From: Akkermansia muciniphila
GTDB taxonomy: Bacteria; Verrucomicrobiota; Verrucomicrobiia; Limisphaerales; SXTU01
Direction: 5' to 3'
Assembly (NCBI GenBank): GCA_945874145.1
Contig: CAMCFN010000037.1
Location: forward strand, 1-38,355
Length of the DNA: 38,355 nt
Part shown: one piece after another, positions 23,760-32,151 of the stretch
How the letters are laid out: every line of letters starts with the position of its first letter
Numbering within the stretch: position 1 is the first letter of the stretch
Program-made: the position numbers and the translations under genes
The notes under the pieces: model-generated
Database searches by the model: none
What the model saw: the letters and a program-made list of their open reading frames with translations, nothing else
Told to the model about the DNA's origin: nothing

Positions 23760-26700
23760 TCAACGCTTCATCAAAGTCTCATCCAAGTTCAGCAACACAT
23801 TCGCCACTGTGGTCCACGCGGCGAGTTCCACCGCGTCCATGCCGCTAGGCAGCGGGCCGAGCGGGTCGGTGGCGAGGGCGATCGCCTTTGCCTTGTCCTT
23901 GGCGAACTCGGCGGCGCTGTCGGCGCGGAGCTTCACGAGCTTGGCAAGCTCGTTATCCGAAGGCGGACGGGCGAGCACGAGCTGGAAACCGTGGCGGGCC
24001 TTGTCGGCATCGGTCGCCCCGCCGTCCTTCGCCATGCGGCGGGCAAGAGCCTGCGCGGCCTCGACATAGACGGGGTCGTTCATCGTCACGAGCGCCTGAA
24101 GCGGCGTGTTCGTGCGGTTGCGGCGGACGGAGCATATCTCGCGGCTCGGCGCGTCGAACGTGGCCATCGAGGGATACGGGCTGGTGCGCCGCCACTCGGT
24201 GTAGAGGCCGCGCCGGTAGCGGTCCTCGCCCGCGCTCGTGGTCCAGTCCAGCGCGCTGCCGAAGGCCGCGTTCAGCCCGGCACTTGGGCGCGTCGGGCGG
24301 ACGCTGGGGCCGAACATCTTCGCACTCAACAAACCGCCTGCGGCCAGCGACTGGTCGCGCACCATCTCGGCGGTCAGGCGCAGGCGCGGGCCGCGTGAGA
24401 GCAGGCGGTTCTCCGGGTCTTTCTCCAACGCCTCGGGCGTGACCTTTGCGGACTGCCGGTAAGCCTGCGTCGTCACCAGCAGGCGGAGAAACTTCTTCGT
24501 GTCCCACTTCATCGCGACCAGCTCCGTCGCCAGCCAGTCGAGCAACTCCGGGTGCGACGGCAGTTCGCCCTGCGCGCCGAACTCCTCGCTCGTCCGCACC
24601 AGGCCCGTGCCGAAGAGGGCTTCCCAGTAGCGGTTCGCCACGACGCGCGCGGTGAGCGGGTTGTTCTCGTCCACGAGCCACTTGGCGAGCGTGAGGCGGT
24701 TGCGCGGCGCGTCCTTCGGCAACGGATGCCACGCGGCGGGGACGGCCTCGGTGACTTCGTCGCCGAGCGCCTGCCAGTTGCCGCGCAATTGAATCTTCGT
24801 CGTGCGTCGCTTGTCCGCCGCGAGTTCGCGGAGCACGGGGACGGTGCTGGGTTTCAGGTCCGCGAGCGACTTCGTGAGCGTGGCGAGTTGCGTGCGCTCG
24901 GCCTTCAGCTCCGGCGCGAGGGTGCGGGCGTAGTAGTCCGTGACCTTGGCGCGGTCTCCGGGAGGAAGCGTGTTCAGTGTCCAGTGTTCAGTGTTCAGTG
25001 AGCGGCTGGAGGCCAGCGTGGAGACGACCGGGGCAGGGGTGCGGGCGAACTCAGCAGCCTTCATGTCCGTCGTCACGCTGAGGCGGAAGTGGCCGAGCGT
25101 GGCCTTCGCGGTGGCGGACTGCTGTTCGACCGTCACGGAGAGCCGCGAGCCAGCAGGGATTTCCAACGGCTTCTCGGCGATGAGGGTGAGCGAGTGCGCT
25201 TTGCCGGTCGCGCCGCCCACGGCCCAACCGCGCGTGCGGTCCTTGGCGGACGCCGTGTCGTTGATGACGTTCTCGGCGTCGTAGTTCGCCTGCGTGAAGT
25301 CGGCGATGGCGGCGGTGAACTTCACCTCGCGCGCACCGTTCATCGCGAAGGCCACGTCCTTGGTCGGCGCGTCGTTGCCGGCCTTGTCCCAGACCACATT
25401 GCGCTGCGCGTCGAGCGCGACCACGCGGAAGCCCTTGAGCCGGTCGCCGGCCTCGGCGCGGTTCCACACCACGATGCGCTCCAGCGCGCGGGCTTCCTTC
25501 AAGTCCACTTCCCACCACGGGTTCGCTTCCGACTCGGTGTGGGCGACGGAGCCTTTGTCGTATTCGCCGTCGGTCTTGCCATCGATGGCGCGCGTGGCGG
25601 CAGCGCCCATGTAAGTGCTGCTCTGCTTGGCCTCGCCCTTGAGCGCGACGTTCGCGCCGCCGCTGAAGACCTGCACCTCGGCGAGTTGGAGGAACTGCCC
25701 TTTCGTCGGCAGCTCGATACGCACGAAGCGCGCGACCGGCCCCTTGCTCTCCGCCGACGGCAACAAGCTCGCCCGCACGCGAGTGACGACGAAGTTGCCG
25801 CCCGCCTGGCCGGGGCCTTTGCCGGGCAATTTGTCGCTGGGCAACGCTTCCAGCCGCAGCGCCGTCAGCTTCTGCGCGTCGGGCAACGTAAGCTCGACGG
25901 TGAAGTTGTCCTTCGCCGCGTCGTTCTTCGCGACGAGCACGGAGCCGTCATCCTGCGCGGTGAGTGCAGCGCCGGAAGTGGCTTTCGCCGCGCTGGGCTT
26001 GGGCGAAGTCCAGTCCAGCTTCACGGGGAAGGCCTGGGCCCACTTGTCCGCGCTCGCGAGGACGGAGGAGGAGGGAGACTTGAACTTCGCCTCCACCGCC
26101 GCGAATTCCGCCTCCCAGTCGGTGCGCTGCTTGCGCTGCGTGTCGTTGAAGAACGAGAGCAGCGGCGACTCATCGCGCTTGTCGGCGTCCTCGGTGTTAT
26201 TGAGGAAGGCGTAAACTTGGTAATACTCCTTCTGCGCAATGGGGTCGTATTTGTGCGTGTGGCATTGGGCACAGGCCATCGAGGTGCCCATCCAGACGGC
26301 GAAGGTCGTGTTCACGCGGTCCACGATGGCGGCGGTGCGGAACTCCTCGTCGTTGGTGCCGCCCTCGGAGTTGGTCATCGTGTTGCGATGGAAGGCGGTG
26401 CCCTTGAGCTGCTCGTCGGTCGCGTTCTCCAGCAAGTCGGCGGCGAGCTGCTCGATGGTGAACTGGTCGAAGGGCAGGTTGCGGTTGAACGCGTTGATGA
26501 CGTAGTCGCGATAGGCCCAGATGACGCGCGAAGGATCGTCCGCGTAACCGGCGCTGTCCGCGTAACGCGCGAGATCCAGCCACAGACGCGCCCAATGCTC
26601 GCCGTAGCTGGGCTTAGCGAGTTGCAAGTCCACGAAACGCTCGTAAGCCTTCGGTTCCTTGTCCGCGATGAAGGCGTCCACCTCGGCCAGGCTCGGCGGG

Positions 26701-27335
26701 AGACCAGTCAGGTCCAGCGCGACGCGGCGGGCCAGCGAGTAGCGGTCGGCCTCGGGCTGGGGGAGGAGGCCGTCCTTCGCGAGGCGGTGGAGGATGAAGA
26801 CGTCTATCGAGGAAGAGTAATTAGTGATTAGTGATTGAGTGACGGCGGACTTCGATCCGGCTTTGGCGAGCAGTGAACTGAGCACTTCCTTACTAATCAC
26901 TGGCTGGATTGGCCGCCTCGGCTTCTCGTAGGCCCAATGCCCCGAGAACTTCCCGCCCGCCTGCACCCAAGCAGTTAGCAGTTCGACCTCGCGCGGCGTA
27001 AGCTGCTTGCCGAACTTCGGCGGCGGCATCACGTCGTCCGCGTCCTTCGTCGTGACGCGGTGGAGCAGCAGGCTGTGCTGCGGCTGGCCGGGAGTGATAG
27101 CCCGCCGTCCGTCACCGAGATCCGCGTTCAGGCCCTCCGCCGTATCCACGCGCAGGCCCACGCCCTTCTTGCCGCCCTTGCGCTCGGCGGCGTCCGGTCC
27201 GTGGCAGGTGAAGCACTTGTCCGACAGGATGGGCCGGATGTCGCGCTGGAAATCGGGCGCGGCACCAACCAGCCCGCTCGCGGTGCAGAGCAAGCCCGCG
27301 AGGCCCCAGCATTTCAGAAATCGTGTCATACGCAT
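23760..27335 (-). CDS. Planctomycete-type cytochrome / DUF1549 / discoidin-like / DUF1553 exported protein
   Basis: 1191 residues from ATG 27333-27335; M3 at 27329 is also possible. Signal peptide about 1-26. A heme c motif CFTCH (41-45) begins the Planctomycete-type cytochrome domain, PDFQRDIRPILSDKCFTCHG. DUF1549 spans roughly 175-400 with LDLTGLPPSLAEVDAFI and a second CXXCH (CAQCHTHKYDP). The centre contains an F5/8-type (discoidin) carbohydrate-binding-like module (ATRAIDGKTDGEY...WWEVDLKEARALERIVVWNR). DUF1553 fills the C-terminal part (NRYWEALFGTGLVRTSEEFG...NTPLQALVTMNDPVYVEAAQ). The domain set suggests a secreted or periplasmic redox protein that binds a polymer. Two seven-base tandem repeats lie in frame, at 24970-25000 and 26816-26836. 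Confidence 0.9.
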   Translation of the reverse strand: MRMTRFLKCWGLAGLLCTASGLVGAAPDFQRDIRPILSDKCFTCHGPDAAERKGGKKGVGLRVDTAEGLNADLGDGRRAITPGQPQHSLLLHRVTTKDADDVMPPPKFGKQLTPREVELLTAWVQAGGKFSGHWAYEKPRRPIQPVISKEVLSSLLAKAGSKSAVTQSLITNYSSSIDVFILHRLAKDGLLPQPEADRYSLARRVALDLTGLPPSLAEVDAFIADKEPKAYERFVDLQLAKPSYGEHWARLWLDLARYADSAGYADDPSRVIWAYRDYVINAFNRNLPFDQFTIEQLAADLLENATDEQLKGTAFHRNTMTNSEGGTNDEEFRTAAIVDRVNTTFAVWMGTSMACAQCHTHKYDPIAQKEYYQVYAFLNNTEDADKRDESPLLSFFNDTQRKQRTDWEAEFAAVEAKFKSPSSSVLASADKWAQAFPVKLDWTSPKPSAAKATSGAALTAQDDGSVLVAKNDAAKDNFTVELTLPDAQKLTALRLEALPSDKLPGKGPGQAGGNFVVTRVRASLLPSAESKGPVARFVRIELPTKGQFLQLAEVQVFSGGANVALKGEAKQSSTYMGAAATRAIDGKTDGEYDKGSVAHTESEANPWWEVDLKEARALERIVVWNRAEAGDRLKGFRVVALDAQRNVVWDKAGNDAPTKDVAFAMNGAREVKFTAAIADFTQANYDAENVINDTASAKDRTRGWAVGGATGKAHSLTLIAEKPLEIPAGSRLSVTVEQQSATAKATLGHFRLSVTTDMKAAEFARTPAPVVSTLASSRSLNTEHWTLNTLPPGDRAKVTDYYARTLAPELKAERTQLATLTKSLADLKPSTVPVLRELAADKRRTTKIQLRGNWQALGDEVTEAVPAAWHPLPKDAPRNRLTLAKWLVDENNPLTARVVANRYWEALFGTGLVRTSEEFGAQGELPSHPELLDWLATELVAMKWDTKKFLRLLVTTQAYRQSAKVTPEALEKDPENRLLSRGPRLRLTAEMVRDQSLAAGGLLSAKMFGPSVRPTRPSAGLNAAFGSALDWTTSAGEDRYRRGLYTEWRRTSPYPSMATFDAPSREICSVRRNRTNTPLQALVTMNDPVYVEAAQALARRMAKDGGATDADKARHGFQLVLARPPSDNELAKLVKLRADSAAEFAKDKAKAIALATDPLGPLPSGMDAVELAAWTTVANVLLNLDETLMKR
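24970..25000. repeat. Heptanucleotide tandem repeat GTGTTCA in the cytochrome/DUF1553 gene
   Basis: Four units of seven bases: GTGTTCA (24970-24976), GTGTCCA (24977-24983), GTGTTCA (24984-24990), GTGTTCA (24991-24997), then GTG. It encodes the peptide SLNTEHWTLNTLPP in a linker before DUF1553. The same unit occurs inside folC at 31120-31140. Confidence 0.9.
26816..26836. repeat. Heptanucleotide tandem repeat AGTGATT in the cytochrome/DUF1553 gene
   Basis: Three units: AGTAATT (26816-26822), AGTGATT (26823-26829), AGTGATT (26830-26836), followed by the partial GAGTGAC. An inverted single copy (ACTAATCACT) lies about 55 bases away at 26891-26900. The stretch encodes a Ser/Thr-rich insert (TQSLITNYSSS) between the cytochrome domain and DUF1549. 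Confidence 0.85.
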
Positions 27336-27396
27336 CAATGCACCAGCTCAACCCGGCCGGCGAGGTGCGAACTTGGACGCGCCCCGCCGCCTGGCG

Positions 27397-27425
27397 ATTT
27401 AGGTGTTGTGCGCAGTGTTCGTCAA
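27397..27425 (-). promoter_or_regulatory. Possible sigma-70-type promoter for the cytochrome/DUF1501 operon
   Basis: On the minus strand TTGACG (27420-27425) is followed after exactly 17 bases by CTAAAT (27397-27402), about 62 bases before the ATG at 27335. The -35 box matches 5 of 6, the -10 box only 3 of 6. It is the only -35/-10 pair with ideal spacing that I noticed in this 119-base gap. Confidence 0.35.
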
Positions 27426-27454
27426 CCGCCCCGGCTTGTCCACCCCGCCAACCC

Positions 27455-28087
27455 CTAAGTTTCAAGCGATCCACCTCGCCCGGCTTCACTGTGCTTCCAC
27501 CTTTCCCAATCGGCAAGGTTGTCCACATCGGACAACTCACGGAGCAAGGCAATGCTCAAACCGCTGGCACGGGCGCGTCGCTGGGTTTCGGCCAGCACTG
27601 CCGCCGTGCTCCATGGCATCGCTGTGAACAACTGCGATTGCGGTGCCCGCAGCCCAATCAGCCAGTAGCCGCCATCCGTGGCCGGCCCCAGCACCACATC
27701 GTGATCGCCCAGTGCGCGCCAAGCCGCCGCCACATCCGCAGGCAGCACTTCCGGGCAATCGGCCCCGATGATCACCACGCGTTCAGCTCCCGATTGAAAA
27801 TGAGCCAGGAACGCGCCGTGCAAACGCTCGCCCAAGTCGCCAGAAATTTGCGGCTGGTTGCCCCACCCTTCCCGCAACCATGAAGTGAGTTCAGCTTCCG
27901 CATCTGCGGGGGTGAAACAAAGCTCAACTGAACGCAGCGAAGCGAGCTTGCCAAGCAACGTGAGAACCAAGTGTCGGTAAGCCTCGCACGCGGCGGCAGC
28001 CCCGATTCCTTCCGCCAGCCGGGTCTTCACCGTGCCGACACGCGGGGCCTTGAGAAAGACCACGAGCCGCTCCTGCGCCGGGCTCAC
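27455..28087 (-). CDS. DUF2064 glycosyltransferase-like protein (TIGR04282 type)
   Basis: 210 residues starting at GTG 28085-28087, chosen because it overlaps the TGA of the upstream MFS gene (GTGA) and gives full-length family sequence. The start reads ERLVVFLKAPRVGTVKTRLAEGIG, with the family KTRL nucleotide-binding turn. VVIIGADCPEV contains the DxD-like position, and VVLGPATDGGYWLIGL is the hallmark downstream block. The fold is that of nucleotide-sugar transferases (GT-A). Some members are annotated as arsenosugar biosynthesis enzymes, but no other arsenic gene is nearby, so the acceptor is unknown. The tail SDVDNLADWERW is also conserved in the family. Confidence 0.88.
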   Translation of the reverse strand: MSPAQERLVVFLKAPRVGTVKTRLAEGIGAAAACEAYRHLVLTLLGKLASLRSVELCFTPADAEAELTSWLREGWGNQPQISGDLGERLHGAFLAHFQSGAERVVIIGADCPEVLPADVAAAWRALGDHDVVLGPATDGGYWLIGLRAPQSQLFTAMPWSTAAVLAETQRRARASGLSIALLRELSDVDNLADWERWKHSEAGRGGSLET

Positions 28088-29571
28088 TCGACGGCAGAGA
28101 GTTCCGTTTCCGTCGCATGCCCGCCGAGGTCGTTAGGTTCGGGCAGCATCAGCGCGATCGCGACGCCGGGAATGAACAAGCACGCAGCGAACAAGAGCGT
28201 GGGCTTGAAATCGCCCCCGCTGGCCAGCGAGCCCGAAAAGACCACGCCCATGGCCGAAGCAATCCGCCCAATGTTGTAGCAAAAGCCCGCGCCCGTGGTG
28301 CGCAGCAACGTGGGAAACAGCGGCGGCAGATACATCGTGAAGAGGCCGAAGACACCGGAGAAAAAGCCCACCGCCGGGAACCAACCCCACACCAGCGACT
28401 CCCAACTGCGCGGCTGGATGAACGTCAGCCCCATGGTCAAAAAAAAGCCGGTATAACAAAGGGCAATGGACCGGCGATAGCCAAAGGACTTGGCCAGAAA
28501 AGCTGCAAAGAAGTTTCCCGCAATGCTCGCCGAGATCACGACGAAGAAGGCCACGCTGACGATCTTTTGCTTGTAGGATGCCGCCCACTTTGCCCCGTCG
28601 AGCGACGCGGTCTCGGCCCCGCCCGCCGCGATGAGCTTGGAGAACTCGGCCTTTGCGGAGGCGTCCAGATCCGGCAGGTTGCGCAAATGCTGAGCATGCC
28701 AGAATTGGAAGGCCCACCACGCCGTCAGGCCGCAGGCACACACCACGATCGTGAGCAAGGTGATGCGCCGCACCTCCCCCCGGAAAAGGTCTAGAATGCC
28801 GGGCTGATGATCGAGCGCCTGGGACTTTGCGGCGTGCCACTCCTCCGGCTCCGGCACATGCCGGCGGATCCAGAACACCATCAGCGCGGGCAGCACGCCG
28901 ACGAGGAAGACCCACTTAGGATGATAGTTCGGGTGCAGCGCCGCCAGATAAGTCGTCAGACACGCCAGCAGCACGCCGAGGTTCACCCCGGTTTGCAGCA
29001 CGGCCGCGACCCACGGCCGCCACTTCTTCGGCCAGGTTTCCGACAACAGCGAAGAACCCACCGCCCACTCGCCGCCGATGCCCAGCGCGGCCAGAAAGCG
29101 GAAAATCATCAACTGCCACCACGTTTGCGCGAAGAAGGACAGCCCGGTGAACGCAGCGTAAGTGAGAATGGTAAGCGCCAGCGAGCGGCTGCGCCCAATG
29201 AGATCCCCCAATCGGCCAAAAAATGCCCCGCCCAATGCCCAGCCGATCAGGAAGGAGGCTTGAATCCAGCCGCTGCGCTCCTTGACCAAGTCATGGGCGA
29301 AATTCCCCGGATCAGGAATCAGCCCCTCCTTGTGCAGGAGAAACGCGACGAACGGCGCGGCCACGAGCCCGTAAAGGTGCATGTCGAGCCCGTCGAAAAG
29401 CCAGCCCAGCCAAGCGGCGAGCCCGGTCTTCTTCTGATTCGGCGTCAGATCGCGCAGGGAAGTCGCCTCGGGCCGTTTCTCGGTGGGCGTGAACCTTGCC
29501 GCCTGCCCCTCGGGACCGGACTTGCGAATGAAAATGGTGCTGGGTAACGGGTCGTCAGGCTGCTGGCTCAT
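28084..29571 (-). CDS. MFS transporter, metabolite:H+ symporter type
   Basis: 495 residues from ATG 29569-29571 (MSQQPDDPLP). The upstream frame extension is unconserved. A hydrophilic N-terminal leader (about 1-48) precedes 12 predicted helices. WLGWLFDGLDMHLYGLVAAPF in helix 1 and GRLGDLIGRSRSL after helix 2 are typical of the metabolite:H+ symporter branch (sialate/benzoate/carboxylate carriers). The central stretch GIGGEWAVGSSLLSETWP corresponds to the conserved helix-4 region of that branch. The substrate is unknown. Overlap of its stop with the GTG start of the DUF2064 gene (28084-28087) implies coupled translation. The loop at about 308-345 between the two later helices is unusually long. 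Confidence 0.87.
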   Translation of the reverse strand: MSQQPDDPLPSTIFIRKSGPEGQAARFTPTEKRPEATSLRDLTPNQKKTGLAAWLGWLFDGLDMHLYGLVAAPFVAFLLHKEGLIPDPGNFAHDLVKERSGWIQASFLIGWALGGAFFGRLGDLIGRSRSLALTILTYAAFTGLSFFAQTWWQLMIFRFLAALGIGGEWAVGSSLLSETWPKKWRPWVAAVLQTGVNLGVLLACLTTYLAALHPNYHPKWVFLVGVLPALMVFWIRRHVPEPEEWHAAKSQALDHQPGILDLFRGEVRRITLLTIVVCACGLTAWWAFQFWHAQHLRNLPDLDASAKAEFSKLIAAGGAETASLDGAKWAASYKQKIVSVAFFVVISASIAGNFFAAFLAKSFGYRRSIALCYTGFFLTMGLTFIQPRSWESLVWGWFPAVGFFSGVFGLFTMYLPPLFPTLLRTTGAGFCYNIGRIASAMGVVFSGSLASGGDFKPTLLFAACLFIPGVAIALMLPEPNDLGGHATETELSAVE

Positions 29572-29983
29572 GGTCTTTGAAGGCAGCGTAGGCGAAGGAG
29601 ATCCGCCGGGACAAGCCGGCAATTGAGTGCAGGCGCTTTTCGGGCACATCCTGAACCGAATGCCCTGGGGCGGAAGCGCGGCTGTATGTAGTTTGCAACC
29701 GGGAGCGGCCCACACAGCGCGCTAGGTTACAAGCCACCTATGGACTTCGAAGCAGGCCCCGTCTCAATGCACTCTCCAGCCACCGGTCCGCCAAATCAGG
29801 GCAAGGACCTTTTGAGACTGGCGAGTTTGCGCACCCCGGGCGAAGCGTCGGTGGTGCAGCCGGAAAGGCCGACGGCGAGCAGGACAAAGAGTTCGATCCC
29901 GGACCAAAACTTCCATAAAGCACTGAGAATTTCCTCAGCTTTGAGCTTTGTCGGGCCGGGCCTTCGCGGCAAGCTCGCGCGCA
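29572..29983. other. 412-base intergenic region between divergent genes
   Basis: This stretch separates the divergent MFS gene and tlyA and must hold both promoters. I see no RNA gene, strong hairpin, tandem repeat or convincing -35/-10 pair. A minus-strand frame at 29796-29930 contains a lipobox-like LSGC after a hydrophobic run but has no usable start codon in frame close by, so it is not called as a gene. Confidence 0.5.
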
Positions 29984-30751
29984 ATGGCAATTCGCTTGGA
30001 TCAAGTCTTGGTGGCACGCGGGCTGTGTGACAGCCGCGAAAAAGCCAAACGGGCAGTGATGGCCGGACAGGTGCTGGTGAACGGACAGGTCGCCCGCAAG
30101 CCCAGTGATTCCGTTTGCGAGGGGGACGCGGTGGAACTGGCGGCGGTGGAGAAGTTCGTCAGCCGGGGCGGCCACAAGTTGGAGCACGCGCTCGAACATT
30201 TCGAACTCGCGGTGAACGGATTGACGGCAATTGATCTCGGCGCTTCCACGGGCGGCTTCACCGACTGCCTGCTGCAACGCGGCGCGGCGCGCGTGGTGGC
30301 CGTGGACGTCGGCCAAGGCCAGCTTGCGTGGAAGCTGCGCAACGACCCGCGCGTGGTAGTGATGGAGAAAAGCAACGCGCGCGAACTCTCGGCGGAAAAG
30401 CTGTCCGCCGCCGGGGCCCCGGCCACGCCGTTTCCCCTGATCGTGGCCGACTGCTCGTTCATCTCGCTGCGCAAGATTCTGCCGGCCGCCGTGAAGCTGC
30501 TGGCTCCGGCCGGCCGCATCGTGGCGCTCGTGAAGCCGCAGTTCGAGGCGGGCAAGGCCGAGGCAGACAAAGGCGAAGGCGTGATCACGGACCCGGCGGT
30601 GCATGCCCGCGTGCTCGCAGAGCTGGAGGCGTTCGTGCAGGCGGAGCTGCCGGGCATCGCATGGGGCGGTGTGACGACGTCGCCGTTGCTCGGACCGGCG
30701 GGGAACAAGGAGTTCTTGGTGCTGCTGGAGAATGGGCGCAGGGGCGGTTGA
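29984..30751 (+). CDS. tlyA: TlyA-family rRNA 2'-O-methyltransferase (S4 domain plus FtsJ-like)
   Basis: 255 residues from ATG 29984 (MAIRLDQVLVARGL), the canonical N-terminus of the family. An S4 RNA-binding domain covers about 3-58. An FtsJ/RrmJ-like methyltransferase domain follows, with SAM motif I DLGASTGGFTD (84-94), VVAVDVGQGQL, and the K-D-K set K65 (SRGGHKL), D in VADCSFIS and K in LVKPQFEAG. TlyA enzymes 2'-O-methylate ribose in 16S and 23S rRNA; some were first described as hemolysins. The C-terminal part is complete (GPAGNKEFLVLL). folC begins 58 bases downstream on the same strand. Confidence 0.93.
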   Translation: MAIRLDQVLVARGLCDSREKAKRAVMAGQVLVNGQVARKPSDSVCEGDAVELAAVEKFVSRGGHKLEHALEHFELAVNGLTAIDLGASTGGFTDCLLQRGAARVVAVDVGQGQLAWKLRNDPRVVVMEKSNARELSAEKLSAAGAPATPFPLIVADCSFISLRKILPAAVKLLAPAGRIVALVKPQFEAGKAEADKGEGVITDPAVHARVLAELEAFVQAELPGIAWGGVTTSPLLGPAGNKEFLVLLENGRRGG

Positions 30752-30809
30752 GCGCCGGCGGTGATTTGGACTTTGCGATGCAGATGGAGCAAGGCAGGGT
30801 TTCTTTTCA

Positions 30810-32135
30810 ATGACTTACGCGGAAGCGGTGGCCTATCTGCACGGGCTGGCAATGTTTGGATCGCGTTTCGGACTGGAACCGCCGCGCCAACTCGCTGCGG
30901 CGGCGGGCAACCCACAACAATGCCTGCGCTTCGTCCACGTAGCAGGCACCAATGGGAAGGGTTCCTCCTGCGCCATGCTGGAGAGCATTTACCGCACGGC
31001 AGGGCTGCGGGTGGGGCTGTTCACTTCGCCGCACTTGGTTTCGTTTCGCGAACGAATGCAGGTGAACCGGCAGCTAATCAGCGAGGCGGATGTGGCGCGG
31101 CTGGTGGGGGAATTAATCAGTGTTCAGGGTCCAGTGTTCAGCCGGACCGGTGACGGCACTCCGCTCAGCACTCAGTCACCAACTACTATTCACCCTCCCC
31201 TGACTTTCTTCGAGTTTGTGACGGTCATGGCACTGCGGTATTTCGCCGAGCAACAGTGCGATTTGGTGATTTGGGAAACCGGCTTGGGCGGGCGGCTGGA
31301 CGCGACCAGCATCGTCACGCCACTGGCCAGCGTCATCACCAACATCGCGCTCGACCATCAGCAGTGGCTCGGAGACACCCTCGCGAAAATCGCGGCGGAG
31401 AAGGCAGGCATCATCAAGCCGGGCGTGCCGGTGTTCACCAGCGCCGAAGCGCCGGAGGCCGTAGCGATAATTCGCACGGAAGCGGAGCGGCATCACGCGC
31501 ACTTCACGCATGTCACGCGCGCGCTGGAGGCAAACCCCGGAACAGACGGTGCGCCGAAGCTGGCCCTGGCCGGAACGCATCAGCGAATGAACGCAGCGCT
31601 GGCGGTGGCCGTGGTGGAGGGTTTGCAGCAGCAAATTCCCGTCTCGAACGAGGCGGTGCAGCGGGGGCTGGAGTCAGTGCATTGGGCGGGGCGGCTCCAG
31701 CGAGCGCAGGTTGGGGGATGCGAATTCCTGCTGGATGGAGCCCACAATCTGGATGGCGTGCAGGCCTTGTGCCGCTTCTTGGCGGGCGAGTTTTCCGGCA
31801 AACCATTCGCCTTGGTCGTGGGCATGCTGGCGGACAAGGACTGGGAGCCGATGGCACGATCGTTGGCGCTGCTGGCCAATCGCTTCGCCACCGTGCGGGT
31901 GAGCAGCCCCCGTGCGATGGACCCAGTGGAGATCGGCGACGTGCTGCGGAAGGCAAATCCCGCCGCCCATGTGACCTCGCATGGGAGCGTGGCGGAGGCC
32001 TTGGCAGAGGTGAATGGGGAAGCCCGGGTGGTCGTGGCGGGGTCGCTCTACCTCATTGGGGAGGCCCTAGAGCTACTGGCGCTCTCCACCGTGCCGGGTG
32101 AACGAGAACTGAACGAGTGGCAGCCGGCGCGGTGA
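30810..32135 (+). CDS. folC: Bifunctional folylpolyglutamate synthase/dihydrofolate synthase
   Basis: 441 residues. Mur-ligase-type ATP-binding loop GTNGKGS (46-52), TSPHL (72-76), TFFEF (132-136), the folate-binding hallmark ETGLGGRLDAT (156-166), ITNIALDHQQWLGDTL, and a C-terminal ligase domain with LDGAHNLDG. The enzyme joins glutamate to dihydropteroate and then to folates in the cytoplasm. A poorly conserved stretch at about 104-130 precedes TFFEF. It is partly encoded by seven-base repeats (31120-31140) and looks like an insertion in a loop that varies in length across the family. All catalytic motifs flanking it are intact. The gene converges on the barrel-protein gene, 16 bases away. 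Confidence 0.94.
   Translation: MTYAEAVAYLHGLAMFGSRFGLEPPRQLAAAAGNPQQCLRFVHVAGTNGKGSSCAMLESIYRTAGLRVGLFTSPHLVSFRERMQVNRQLISEADVARLVGELISVQGPVFSRTGDGTPLSTQSPTTIHPPLTFFEFVTVMALRYFAEQQCDLVIWETGLGGRLDATSIVTPLASVITNIALDHQQWLGDTLAKIAAEKAGIIKPGVPVFTSAEAPEAVAIIRTEAERHHAHFTHVTRALEANPGTDGAPKLALAGTHQRMNAALAVAVVEGLQQQIPVSNEAVQRGLESVHWAGRLQRAQVGGCEFLLDGAHNLDGVQALCRFLAGEFSGKPFALVVGMLADKDWEPMARSLALLANRFATVRVSSPRAMDPVEIGDVLRKANPAAHVTSHGSVAEALAEVNGEARVVVAGSLYLIGEALELLALSTVPGERELNEWQPAR
31120..31140. repeat. Heptanucleotide repeat GTGTTCA inside folC
   Basis: GTGTTCA (31120-31126), GGGTCCA (31127-31133), GTGTTCA (31134-31140): two exact units around a degenerate one. Further degenerate seven-base phrasing (CTCAGCACTCAGTCACC, then ACTATTCAC) continues to about 31192. 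The unit equals that at 24970-24997. Confidence 0.75.
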
Positions 32136-32151
32136 GCCCAAGAGACGGACC

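Noticed and set aside
24970..25000. Tandem repeat considered as a CRISPR remnant
   Set aside because: Units are 7 bases with no spacers and lie inside an open coding frame.
25089..26831. Plus-strand open frame of 580 codons
   Set aside because: It lies opposite the DUF1549/DUF1553 gene, whose domains are clear; composition and lack of motifs mark it as a shadow.
29796..29940. Possible small lipoprotein on the minus strand (hydrophobic run then LSGC)
   Set aside because: No ATG, GTG or TTG occurs in frame in a reasonable position before the hydrophobic run, so a translated lipoprotein is not supported.
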